Assembly (NCBI GenBank): GCA_020025615.1
Contig: JAHHRT010000037.1
Location: forward strand, 1 to 13,280
Source of the DNA: Oscillospiraceae bacterium
Lineage (GTDB): Bacteria > Bacillota > Clostridia > Oscillospirales > Oscillospiraceae
Direction of reading: 5' to 3'
Length of the DNA: 13,280 nucleotides
Made by a program: the position numbers and the translations under genes. How positions within the stretch are numbered: position 1 is the first letter of the stretch; every line of letters begins with the position of its first letter. The notes under the pieces were generated by a model. The model was not told the origin of the DNA. It ran no database searches and saw nothing but the letters and a program-made list of their open reading frames with translations. Positions 6,792 through 13,279 of this stretch are shown piece after piece.

Positions 6792-7523
6792 TCAGCAATT
6801 GCCTTTGGTCTCGGCAATCATCTTTGCAATCTTTTCGGGAAGCTCCTTCTTTTCGATTCGGTCCAGCTGGGCTGTCTCAATCATCGGCAGAACCGTCAGA
6901 TTTACAACGCCGGGGGTCATCAAATTGTGGCTGCCCTCCAGAATCTTGTAGCTTCCGTCAATCACCACAGGAACAATGGGTGCTCCTGCATTGAAGGGAA
7001 TCTTGAAGACGCCGGTCTTAAACTCGTTCATATGGTCGCCCCGGCTCCGGGTGCCCTCGGGGAACACCACAATGTTCCGTCCGGCTTCCAGAACCTTTCC
7101 GGCCTCCTTCATTGCGGTAATGGCCTGGCGGGGGTCCTGGCGGTCAATAAAGATGCAGTCCAGCAGCTCCATCCAGGTACGCACCATGGGAATCTTTCTG
7201 GTCTCAATCTTTGCCACCATTGCCGGAACAGAAGCGCCCAAATGAACCATGGTGATGGGCACGTCGTAGTCGCCCTGGTGGTTGCATACAAAGACCACCG
7301 CCCGATCTTTGGGGATGTTCTCAAGGCCCTTGACATTTACCTTGCATCCGGCGATTTTCATCAGGCTGGACATCCACATGGGGACATAATGGTCCAGCAT
7401 CTTCCGACAGCCTGCATCGTCACCAATCTTCTTCAAATGCTTTGCCCGGTACATCGCCGGCAGCAGGCAGACGAGGGAGACAAAGAAATAGAGAAACCAT
7501 ACAATCGTTCTTAAAATTGCCAT
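6792..7523 (-). CDS. plsC: 1-acyl-sn-glycerol-3-phosphate acyltransferase (PlsC)
   Basis: This 243-residue membrane-bound enzyme transfers an acyl chain to lysophosphatidic acid to give phosphatidic acid, the precursor of membrane phospholipids. The family motifs are all visible: NHQGDYD (the HX4D catalytic box), 'FIDRQDPRQA' (motif II), FPEGTRSRG (motif III) and 'VPVVIDGSYK' (motif IV). The N-terminus has a hydrophobic helix, 'TIVWFLYFFVSLVCLLP'. Start choice is supported by AAAGGAAGG at 7531-7538. It is the last gene of a four-gene operon, 36 bases after the HAD phosphatase gene, and a small dyad TGCCGA/TCGGCA (7541-7553) lies between them. Acyl transfer to another glycolipid cannot be excluded given the neighbours, but the motif set is standard PlsC. 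Confidence 0.92.
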   Translation of the reverse strand: MAILRTIVWFLYFFVSLVCLLPAMYRAKHLKKIGDDAGCRKMLDHYVPMWMSSLMKIAGCKVNVKGLENIPKDRAVVFVCNHQGDYDVPITMVHLGASVPAMVAKIETRKIPMVRTWMELLDCIFIDRQDPRQAITAMKEAGKVLEAGRNIVVFPEGTRSRGDHMNEFKTGVFKIPFNAGAPIVPVVIDGSYKILEGSHNLMTPGVVNLTVLPMIETAQLDRIEKKELPEKIAKMIAETKGNC

Positions 7524-7559
7524 AAATAACCTTCCTTTGATGCCGATTCGGCAAATATC

Positions 7560-8120
7560 TTAAATCTTCCAGTCCAGGAGATTTCCCTGCTTGTCCACCA
7601 GAAACGCCTGGTCTGCAATTTTTGCCAGGGGCAGGTCCGACTGGGAATCAGAGTAGAACTTGTCAATGTGGGTGACTCCCATCTGCTCTTCCAGTCTTCT
7701 GACCTTCTCCTGTCCGTGGCAGTTGATGCCGGTGTACTTTCCGGTCTTGGAATCCACTCGGGATGCCATCAGGGTTTTGATTCCCAGTTCCCGGCAGATG
7801 GGCTCCAGAAGAAATTCCGGGGATGCAGAAATCACCACGTCATCCGCCTGCTGCTGGGCCGGATACCAGGGGAAGATGTTCTTCTTGTGGGTGGCCCAGA
7901 AGTCATCCAGCATGGCCTGAGCATCGATGCTCCCCAGGAAGCGATAGAAAATCTCCTTCATTCGGGTCTTGTCAATGCACTTAAAGGCGTAGCCGGCAAA
8001 AGCCACCGCCTGCAAAGGCAGAAATCTTACCAGAGACGGGTGTTTTTTGAAGCAGTAGCAGCAGAAATCAAAGGTGCTGTCTCCGCTGTAGATGGTTCCG
8101 TCAAAATCAAATACGTTCAT
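7560..8120 (-). CDS. HAD-IB family phosphatase, likely acts on a polyprenyl-phosphate sugar phosphate
   Basis: This 186-residue haloacid dehalogenase superfamily phosphatase is of the phosphoserine-phosphatase-like IB class. Motif I is DFDGT with nucleophile Asp5 and acid/base Asp7. Motif II is VISAS (Ser98/Ser100), motif III is Lys139, and motif IV is 'YSDSQSDLPL' with Asp158 and Asp162. The cap lies between about residues 15 and 90. The frame stays open upstream to 8177, but GGGAGG just before 8120 and motif I right after Met support 8120. It starts 11 bases after the UbiA-type gene stop. By context I infer it removes the 5-phosphate from the phosphoribosyl lipid made by that enzyme, a job done in mycobacteria by a PAP2 enzyme. 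A plain phosphoserine phosphatase is less likely in this operon. Confidence 0.87.
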   Translation of the reverse strand: MNVFDFDGTIYSGDSTFDFCCYCFKKHPSLVRFLPLQAVAFAGYAFKCIDKTRMKEIFYRFLGSIDAQAMLDDFWATHKKNIFPWYPAQQQADDVVISASPEFLLEPICRELGIKTLMASRVDSKTGKYTGINCHGQEKVRRLEEQMGVTHIDKFYSDSQSDLPLAKIADQAFLVDKQGNLLDWKI

Positions 8121-8131
8121 AGTTTCCTCCC

Positions 8132-8989
8132 TTATCGGTAGAGAATTGCGAGCATGGACAGCATATAGATGAGACACAGAGCCATGAGGAATTTATCATG
8201 GACCAGCACCTCCACAGGGTCGCCGTCGGAGTTGCCCTCGATGTCCAGGCTGTACTTCATGGTAATGAGCAGGACAATGGGCGAGGTATATACCAGATAC
8301 TCCCCATAGGCGGAGACCGTCTCCGCTGTCATGGTCCAAAGGGCGTAGAAAGCATTGGCAAGGGTCAGGCACATATACATCATCTTGTCCAGGAAGCTGA
8401 TGGGATAGGCTTTCAGCACCTCTCGGGTCTCCCCGTCCTTGGTCTGCTTCAGCTCATTTCTCCGCTTTCCCAGAGAGAGATAGAAGGCCAGAGCAATCAC
8501 GGTGAGGTACAGCCAGTTGGAAACCTGAATCCCGGTAATCAGGGCACCGTAGTGCACCCGAATCCAGAAGCCGGAAACCAGGATTGCCACATCTACAATG
8601 GGAATCTTCTTGAGGCCAAAGCTGTAGGCCAGGTTCAGCAGCAGGTAGGCCAGCAGCAGCACAGTAGCCGGCAGAGAGAAGACCAGATAGTTGCACAGGC
8701 CGGACAGCACCACCAGCACCGCCGCCAGAATCCAGGCATTGTGAACGCTGACGGTTCCGGCGGCAATGGGCCGCTTGCACTTTGTCGGATGGTTGCGGTC
8801 CTTTTCCCGGTCCCGGATGTCATTTACGATGTACACCACAGAGGAGATCATGGAGAAGGCGGCAAAGCCCAGCAGGCAGTCCAGGAATTTTTCACCGTCA
8901 AAGAGCATACCGCTGCAAGCCAGGGCCGCAAACACCAGCACGTTTTTGAGATAGTGGTGGATGCGCATGAGTTTTAAGTAATGTTTCAT
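8132..8989 (-). CDS. UbiA-family prenyltransferase, decaprenyl-phosphate phosphoribosyltransferase type
   Basis: This 285-residue membrane protein has about eight or nine helices. The first metal-binding motif is NDIRDREKD (56-64), followed by HPTK (67-70) and KRPIAAG (72-78). The second is 'LGKRRNEL' (173-180), and near the end is 'GDPVEVLVHDKFL' (256-268). This set is characteristic of 5-phosphoribosyl-1-pyrophosphate:decaprenyl-phosphate transferases (mycobacterial Rv3806c class) rather than of quinone or heme prenyltransferases. The expected reaction joins phosphoribosyl from PRPP to a polyprenyl phosphate at the membrane. The frame is open to 9028, but the site TTTGGAGGT just before 8989 sets the start. 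It lies 13 bases after the large membrane protein gene and 11 before the HAD phosphatase gene, so the three are surely co-transcribed. Confidence 0.9.
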   Translation of the reverse strand: MKHYLKLMRIHHYLKNVLVFAALACSGMLFDGEKFLDCLLGFAAFSMISSVVYIVNDIRDREKDRNHPTKCKRPIAAGTVSVHNAWILAAVLVVLSGLCNYLVFSLPATVLLLAYLLLNLAYSFGLKKIPIVDVAILVSGFWIRVHYGALITGIQVSNWLYLTVIALAFYLSLGKRRNELKQTKDGETREVLKAYPISFLDKMMYMCLTLANAFYALWTMTAETVSAYGEYLVYTSPIVLLITMKYSLDIEGNSDGDPVEVLVHDKFLMALCLIYMLSMLAILYR

Positions 8990-9002
8990 AGTGACCTCCA
9001 AA

Positions 9003-10970
9003 TCAAATGGGATAGTAGGCATAGGCAAATTGAACCAGCCGTGCCAGGGCGGGCAGATTTACCGCCGCCAGAAGTCCAAGGCAAAGAATACTCACAATGG
9101 CGGTAGCGTGGGGCACCTTGTCCTCTGCCCGCTCAGCAAGCCGGAAGAGCAGAACCCACACAGTCCAGCCAAAGTACAGGGAATAGAGAATCAGGCCGTT
9201 TTCCTGGGTGCCCCAGCCCAGCAGGCACAGCACCAGGAAGGAAAACACCAACCAGCCTCCGGCATAGGCCGAAGCTCTGTCCCTGCGGTTGAGGAACAGA
9301 CTGATTGCACACAGCACCAGAACCGCCACACCCAGGATGCAGACGCCATCCGCAGGCCGCAGCTGCCAGGAGGCAAAGCCCATGGTGGAAAGATCTGTAC
9401 CCGCATTGGGTGCCGCCAGACAGGCCCGGAAGAATCCGGTATACTGAAAGAGCTTGTCCCCGAAGGTCAAAGCCTTGCCTGTAAACTGGGTCATGGAAAT
9501 TATCTGACTGGCTACATTCAAAAGGATGTCCAGCCGCCCGAAAAGCAGCAGCACCGCCGCAAATTCCAGGGCCCGGTCCAGCATCTCCTGGAACCAATCT
9601 TTGAAATTCCGATGCTCTGCCAAGGTTGGCAGTAAAATCATGCCAGTGAGCAGGGTGCCCCCGGTTCCCCAGATCGCGGCGCTGCTTCTCCGATTTCGGC
9701 GGGTCAGGAGATACACCGTCAAAATCAGATAGAAATAGGCCACGATGTACTGCTCCATCATCAGCAGGAACAGCAGCACCGGGTAGCTCAGCAGGGTCAG
9801 GCCCATGAACAGCATCCGCTTTTTGGCGGACAGGTCCAGCATTTTTGCCAGCAGGAAGTTGGTAAGAAGCAGCAGCCCGATTTGCGCATAGTCCATCAGC
9901 AGTGCATACCAGCCAAGGGAGGCCCCGGTGAGGCGGCTCAGAAGGTACGGGATTCCCAGGAAGGGCGCTGCAAATACCGAAAACAGCGGCTGCCGCAAAT
10001 CGTTCTGGTGATGCCGCAGGTCCAGGTACGCATTTTCACCCACAAGCTCCGGGGAGTCACTGGTGTAGATAATGTCGAAGGGATGGGCCGTACCGTAGAA
10101 AGCGTCGGTTTTCAGGAATACCACAGTGACAAAAATCACGCAAGCCAGCAGCATCCCGCCGTAGAGAAGCCACTCCCCCTTGGTCACGTCCCGGAAGGTC
10201 CCCAGCTCCGAGAAGGTATCCCAAAGCCAGCTATAGAACCAGACCAGGCAGATGTACACAAAGGGCAGGGACAGCACCGCCGCAGCCATGCCGAAGATCC
10301 CGGAATCCGCCCGGTGAATCCGAAACAGCAGGATTCCGGCAGAAGACAGCAGAGAAAGGATTCCCAGAGACTTGGGCTTTTCCATGCTCCATTCCATGAG
10401 GGACGGGCTGTGGATGGCAATGACCATCGCCAATCCCACCGAGGCGATTCCGGCGCAGGTAATGTCCGGAGACCACACCGGCTCCAGGAGGAAAAACGCC
10501 GCCCCGGAAATGGGAAGCAGAAGATTGCGCATGACAGGCCGGGTTTCCATGGTTTCCGAAAGGCCCAGCACCCGGCACACCAGGGTTTCCATCCAGAAGG
10601 CCAGGCGGTAAAACGCATAGAAGCCAATGAAACAGAAAATACCCGCCAGAATCCAAGCCAGAGCCGGGCCGGACAGGTGAAGCTTCTCTCCCAGCCCAAT
10701 CAAAAGCCCCGTATTTCCCATAGCATTGGGGAACAGGATCAAGCCAATGGCCCCGAAGGATGCCGCGAGAATCAGGGCCCCGGGACGAAGCTCTATTTTT
10801 TTCGCCGGATTCTTCCAGAAAATCAGCCGGTCCAGCACCAGCACGCCAAAGATGCCCATGAGCATCAAGGTAACAATGGTAGAGGGAATCAAAAAGAGCC
10901 CTAAGGCCCCCAGTGCGGAAACCAGGAGCAGCAGCTCCCCGCCCAGCTTTCCCATTTGTTTTTTCTCCAT
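9003..10970 (-). CDS. Large polytopic membrane protein, possible GT-C type glycosyltransferase
   Basis: This 655-residue protein has about 13-15 hydrophobic helices and short loops, and I do not recognise it with certainty. The longest extracytoplasmic stretch, after the helix at about residues 268-286, reads 'HPFDIIYTSDSPELVGE' and then 'NDLRQPLF' (323-330). Conserved acidic and Arg residues in the first large loop after a helix are usual for GT-C glycosyltransferases that use polyprenyl-phosphate sugars. No firm motif proves this. The start at 10970 has AAAGGAAG at 10978-10985. It is the first gene of the operon with the UbiA-type and HAD genes, whose product would be its natural lipid donor. 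Alternatives are a flippase, a polymerase or a membrane protein without catalysis. Confidence 0.85.
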   Translation of the reverse strand: MEKKQMGKLGGELLLLVSALGALGLFLIPSTIVTLMLMGIFGVLVLDRLIFWKNPAKKIELRPGALILAASFGAIGLILFPNAMGNTGLLIGLGEKLHLSGPALAWILAGIFCFIGFYAFYRLAFWMETLVCRVLGLSETMETRPVMRNLLLPISGAAFFLLEPVWSPDITCAGIASVGLAMVIAIHSPSLMEWSMEKPKSLGILSLLSSAGILLFRIHRADSGIFGMAAAVLSLPFVYICLVWFYSWLWDTFSELGTFRDVTKGEWLLYGGMLLACVIFVTVVFLKTDAFYGTAHPFDIIYTSDSPELVGENAYLDLRHHQNDLRQPLFSVFAAPFLGIPYLLSRLTGASLGWYALLMDYAQIGLLLLTNFLLAKMLDLSAKKRMLFMGLTLLSYPVLLFLLMMEQYIVAYFYLILTVYLLTRRNRRSSAAIWGTGGTLLTGMILLPTLAEHRNFKDWFQEMLDRALEFAAVLLLFGRLDILLNVASQIISMTQFTGKALTFGDKLFQYTGFFRACLAAPNAGTDLSTMGFASWQLRPADGVCILGVAVLVLCAISLFLNRRDRASAYAGGWLVFSFLVLCLLGWGTQENGLILYSLYFGWTVWVLLFRLAERAEDKVPHATAIVSILCLGLLAAVNLPALARLVQFAYAYYPI

Positions 10971-10985
10971 ATGACAACTTCCTTT

Positions 10986-11017
10986 AGCGCAGAATTTCTC
11001 ATAGTAGAGCTATTATA
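10986..11017 (-). promoter_or_regulatory. Extended -10 promoter of the lipid-pentose / plsC operon
   Basis: The minus strand reads TGC then TATAAT (11012-11017), a good extended -10 element, with no convincing -35 box 17 bases before it. Transcription would begin about 10998-11005, giving a leader of about 30 bases before the 655-residue gene. No other strong promoter is seen inside the four-gene operon. Confidence 0.6.
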
Positions 11018-11112
11018 GCACAGGCCGCAGGCTTTCGCCACGGCTTTTCTCTCTTTTTTCAAAAGCCATGATCAGGATGTACCGGAGAGCAATCAGACCA
11101 GAATGGAAAAGG

Positions 11113-11134
11113 CCCGGCAGGAAATTCTGCCGGG
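11113..11134 (-). terminator. Hairpin terminator after the DUF6054 gene
   Basis: CCCGGCAG and CTGCCGGG pair perfectly around GAAATT. On the minus strand it is about 20 bases after the stop codon and is followed by CCTTTTCC, an imperfect U-tract. It separates this gene from the operon promoter downstream. Confidence 0.65.
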
Positions 11135-11154
11135 ACCGTCGCTTATATAATTTT

Positions 11155-11481
11155 TTACAGCAGTTCTCTCAGCTTATCCAGGAAGGCTTCTTCTCCAAAG
11201 GTGTTCAGCTTGAAGAACATTCCCTGGCTGCCCCCTGCTGCAATGGCAGACAGGTGCACTTCCCCGCTGCCGCTCTGGAACAGCGTAACGCTGAGACTGA
11301 CTCTGTTTCCGCCGGTATAGCTGTACCGCTCAAAAACACGAACACTGCATCTGGCATTCCCGCTGGAAAAATCGCTGGAATCCTCCAGGGAGGCAGACAC
11401 ACTGCCGCTCATAATCCCATCCTCAATTCTGCTCAGCAGCTCATCAAAATTCTGCTGAAGGCTCAACTCCAGTTTTGCCAT
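11155..11481 (-). CDS. Small DUF6054-like protein, function unknown
   Basis: This 108-residue protein, starting MAKLELSLQQNFDELL, has no signal peptide or membrane helix. It fits my memory of DUF6054: an N-terminal helix, 'GSVSASLEDSSDF', then 'RCSVRVFERYSYTGGNRVSL' and the 'GSQGMFFKLNTFGEEAFLD' end. The pattern suggests one alpha helix, a beta sheet and a C-terminal helix, perhaps a small single-domain sensor or binding protein; that is inference. The frame is open upstream to 11646, but AAAGGAG at 11488-11494 and the promoter at 11541-11569 set the start at 11481. It is a single-gene unit divergent from the XRE-DUF3169 pair. Confidence 0.8.
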   Translation of the reverse strand: MAKLELSLQQNFDELLSRIEDGIMSGSVSASLEDSSDFSSGNARCSVRVFERYSYTGGNRVSLSVTLFQSGSGEVHLSAIAAGGSQGMFFKLNTFGEEAFLDKLRELL

Positions 11482-11540
11482 CCTGTCTCCTTTCTCCGAA
11501 ACGGAAAACGGCTCTTGGTGAATCGGTTGTCCATGCTGAG

Positions 11541-11569
11541 ATTGTATAACATCTCTGCCCGGAAAGCAA
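11541..11569 (-). promoter_or_regulatory. Promoter of the DUF6054 gene
   Basis: On the minus strand TTGCTT (11564-11569), a 17-base spacer and TACAAT (11541-11546) form a fair sigma-A promoter. It lies about 60 bases before the start at 11481 and points away from the XRE gene. Confidence 0.55.
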
Positions 11570-11639
11570 CTGCTGTCCCGGAAATTCCCACCGAGAATGG
11601 GGCACCGTTCCCACGCCAAATAAACTCCCCCTTTCCCCC

Positions 11640-11701
11640 TTGACAAAGTTTGGTCTTTATGTTACCATTCGTTTGACAATGATAGTTGTCAAGTTGACAA
11701 T
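11640..11701 (+). promoter_or_regulatory. Promoter region of the XRE-DUF3169 operon
   Basis: Two alternatives are seen. One is TTGACA (11640-11645), 17 bases, TACCAT (11663-11668). The other is TTGACA (11673-11678), 17 bases, GACAAT (11696-11701), whose boxes fall inside the dyad array. Either would give a leader of under 75 bases. I cannot tell which is used. Confidence 0.5.
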
Positions 11702-11725
11702 GAAAGCAGTCATAATGACAAGTCA
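11673..11725 (+). promoter_or_regulatory. Tandem dyad operator array, TGAC-N10-GTCA repeated every 21 bp
   Basis: TGACAA occurs at 11674, 11695 and 11716, exactly 21 bases apart, and once more at 11641. The first two are each followed after ten bases by GTCA (11688-11691 and 11709-11712), making two tandem dyads that share 16 of 21 bases. The third has TGAC-AA-GTCA (11716-11725). Spacing of two helical turns would put bound dimers on one face of the DNA. The XRE protein encoded 20 bases downstream is the likely ligand (inference). Confidence 0.7.
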
Positions 11726-11745
11726 AATTAGCAAGGAGGGGTTTG

Positions 11746-11952
11746 ATGCCTTTAATCAACCATTTGAAGGAGCACCGTGCCCGGCTGGGAATCAACCAGC
11801 AGGAGATGGGCCGATTGGCCGGAGTCTCCCGTCAGACCATCAGCCAGATTGAGCGCGGGGATTACTCCCCGTCCGTGACCCTGGCTCTGAAAATCGCCAA
11901 AATCTGCGGTGTGACGGTAGAGGACATTTTCGACTATCAGGAGGATGAATAA
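11746..11952 (+). CDS. XRE-family helix-turn-helix regulator
   Basis: This 68-residue protein is almost only a Cro/CI-type helix-turn-helix domain. The recognition part is visible as 'NQQEMGRLAGVSRQTISQIE', then 'GDYSPSVTLALKIAKICGV' and 'VEDIFDY', the usual ending of the small YgzD-like regulators of Firmicutes. The start is the ATG at 11746 with AAGGAGG at 11733-11739; the TTG just before it in frame is too close to that site. With no ligand domain, it probably acts as a simple repressor of its own operon through the dyads upstream. It is followed by the DUF3169 gene, whose ribosome binding site lies inside its last codons. Such XRE-membrane protein pairs are common in Firmicutes. Confidence 0.93.
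   Translation: MPLINHLKEHRARLGINQQEMGRLAGVSRQTISQIERGDYSPSVTLALKIAKICGVTVEDIFDYQEDE
11939..11944 (+). promoter_or_regulatory. Ribosome binding site that decides the DUF3169 start
   Basis: AGGAGG lies within the end of the XRE gene. It directly touches an ATG at 11945, leaving no spacer, but is nine bases from the in-frame ATG at 11954. The second is therefore the true start. Confidence 0.75.
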
Positions 11953-11953
11953 C

Positions 11954-12706
11954 ATGAAAAATCAACAGCGCTCAGAAAATCGCAAGGCACTTCCGAAATT
12001 CTTTGGTATCCTTTTACTGGGAGGACTGATCGGCGGCATCGTTGGCGGGATTGCCGGATTTACCGGGTCCACCAGTCTGCCGGACAAAATAACGGGATGT
12101 ATTCAGTCTGTTTTAACAACCATTACTCCCTGGTCCATCCTGGTATTCAGTATTCTGTTTCTCGGCCTGGGCACCTGGCAGTACTGCTCTGCACGGAAAA
12201 TATTCCAGGCCTGGGACGGTGAAGCCGAAGAGCCTATCGAAAAAGCAGAGGAAAAGCTCTGCTTCGGCCTGCTGTTTGCCGGTCTCAACATGATTATCGA
12301 CTTTTTCTTCTTCGGCATCGGCAGTCACATTGTGAACGCAGGCAACGCTCTGCTTTTCCTGTCCTTCATTCTGTCCATGGCAGGAATCGTTTTCTTGCAG
12401 CAGAAGATCGTGGATTTGACAAGAAAAATCAACCCGGAGAAGCAGGGCAGCATCTATGACATGAAGTTCCAGAAAAAATGGCTCGCCAGCTGCGACGAAA
12501 ACGAACAGCGCCAGCTTGGGCAGGCCGCCTTTCAGGCATTCCGCGTCATCTGCAACACCTGCATCGTTCTGTGGGCGGTTTTGGTGATACTGTCCTTCAT
12601 CTTTGACATCGGGGTTCTGCCCATCTTCCTGGTCATGCTGATTTTCGGCATCGCTCAGACAGTGTACACCCTGGAATGTATTCGCATCAGTCGGCACAAG
12701 CAGTAA
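11954..12706 (+). CDS. DUF3169 family membrane protein
   Basis: This 250-residue protein has a hydrophobic Gly-rich first helix ('FFGILLLGGLIGGIVGGIAG', about residues 17-36), then helices near 52-70, 104-122, 129-147, 202-222 and 224-240, and a polar central part with 'GSIYDMKFQKKWLASCDE'. The Gly-rich start and this central motif fit DUF3169, a family of unknown role often encoded directly after a small XRE regulator, as here. The start is set by the AGGAGG at 11939. It is co-transcribed and probably translationally coupled with the regulator. The pairing resembles membrane-stress or peptide-sensing modules, but no function is known. No terminator follows before the convergent gene 17 bases away. 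Confidence 0.85.
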   Translation: MKNQQRSENRKALPKFFGILLLGGLIGGIVGGIAGFTGSTSLPDKITGCIQSVLTTITPWSILVFSILFLGLGTWQYCSARKIFQAWDGEAEEPIEKAEEKLCFGLLFAGLNMIIDFFFFGIGSHIVNAGNALLFLSFILSMAGIVFLQQKIVDLTRKINPEKQGSIYDMKFQKKWLASCDENEQRQLGQAAFQAFRVICNTCIVLWAVLVILSFIFDIGVLPIFLVMLIFGIAQTVYTLECIRISRHKQ

Positions 12707-12723
12707 CCCACCGCTTGCAAGAC

Positions 12724-13146
12724 TTACCGGCGATAATAGGCATCCATGATTTCCCGGATTCGCAGCTCCGGCCCCTTCAAAATCATGCGGGCCGCTCCCT
12801 GCGTGTAGGAAAAGGAAAAGCGGATATTCTCTGAGCGGTTTGCCTCCTCGCAGAAAAAGCGAGACACTTCTTCTGCCTGGGCTTTTTCCAGGTGCAAATC
12901 CAGCAGAATACAGGCTTCATTTTGAGGTTTCTGTCCTTCCGCCAGGAAATCATACACGATGGCATGGTGTTTGGTCTGGATGCTTGGGCGAACGGATGGA
13001 TGCGTCACAAACGCCTCCACCTGTTGGTCCGAAAAGTGCCAGATGCCCTCGGTCTTATCTCCCCGGAGAATATCCATTTTCAGATAATTGCGCAGGGTGC
13101 GGGTGGTCAGGCCGGTCATCATGGAAAGTTCCTCAATGGTATACAT
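12724..13146 (-). CDS. MerR-type helix-turn-helix regulator with an uncharacterised C-terminal part
   Basis: This 140-residue protein starts with a MerR-like winged helix: 'MYTIEELSMMTGLTTRTLRN' then YLKMDILRGDK and 'GIWHFSDQQVEAFV' (about residues 1-48). The linker and C-terminal half (about 55-140, including 'KHHAIVYDFLAE') is not a known metal or drug-binding domain to me. It may bind a small ligand or mediate dimer contacts. There are two cysteines in 'EACILL' and 'FFCEEA' but not the Cys set of metal-sensing MerR proteins. AAAGGAG precedes the start at 13146. It has its own promoter (13182-13210) and converges with the DUF3169 gene. Targets cannot be told from sequence. Confidence 0.87.
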   Translation of the reverse strand: MYTIEELSMMTGLTTRTLRNYLKMDILRGDKTEGIWHFSDQQVEAFVTHPSVRPSIQTKHHAIVYDFLAEGQKPQNEACILLDLHLEKAQAEEVSRFFCEEANRSENIRFSFSYTQGAARMILKGPELRIREIMDAYYRR

Positions 13147-13181
13147 AATCAGTATCTCCTTTACATTTTATTTCCACCTTC

Positions 13182-13210
13182 ATTATAGAATCGTCACCGC
13201 AACCATTCAA
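13182..13210 (-). promoter_or_regulatory. Sigma-A promoter of the MerR-type regulator gene
   Basis: On the minus strand TTGAAT (13205-13210), a 17-base spacer and TATAAT (13182-13187) form a strong promoter. The spacing is the optimum 17, not the 19 bases of classic MerR-activated promoters, so activation by DNA untwisting at this promoter is not expected. Confidence 0.75.
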
Positions 13211-13244
13211 TTTGAAATCCAGCTATTTTTTCATAGCCGTACAC

Positions 13245-13279
13245 AAAAGGCAGAGTGGAGCTTTTCCACTCTGCCTTTT
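13245..13279. terminator. Strong hairpin terminator at the right edge
   Basis: A 15-bp perfect stem, AAAAGGCAGAGTGGA with its complement at 13265-13279, has a five-base loop and ends in a T-run at the window edge. A-run and T-run allow use in both directions. It most likely ends a minus-strand gene lying beyond the window, and it is the first good stop for any transcript coming rightwards from the DUF3169 gene. Confidence 0.85.

Noticed and set aside
9882..10904. Plus-strand open frame of 340 codons opposite the large membrane protein gene
   Set aside because: Composition rich in His, Gln, Arg and Pro with no domain pattern; an antisense shadow of a leucine-rich membrane protein.
11482..11646. 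Longer N-terminus for the DUF6054 protein
   Set aside because: It would place the predicted promoter inside the coding region. The start at 11481 has a good ribosome binding site and the family begins at the MAKLEL-like segment.
11945..11953. Start of the DUF3169 protein at the first ATG overlapping the XRE stop
   Set aside because: The AGGAGG abuts this ATG with no spacer; the ATG at 11954 has proper spacing.
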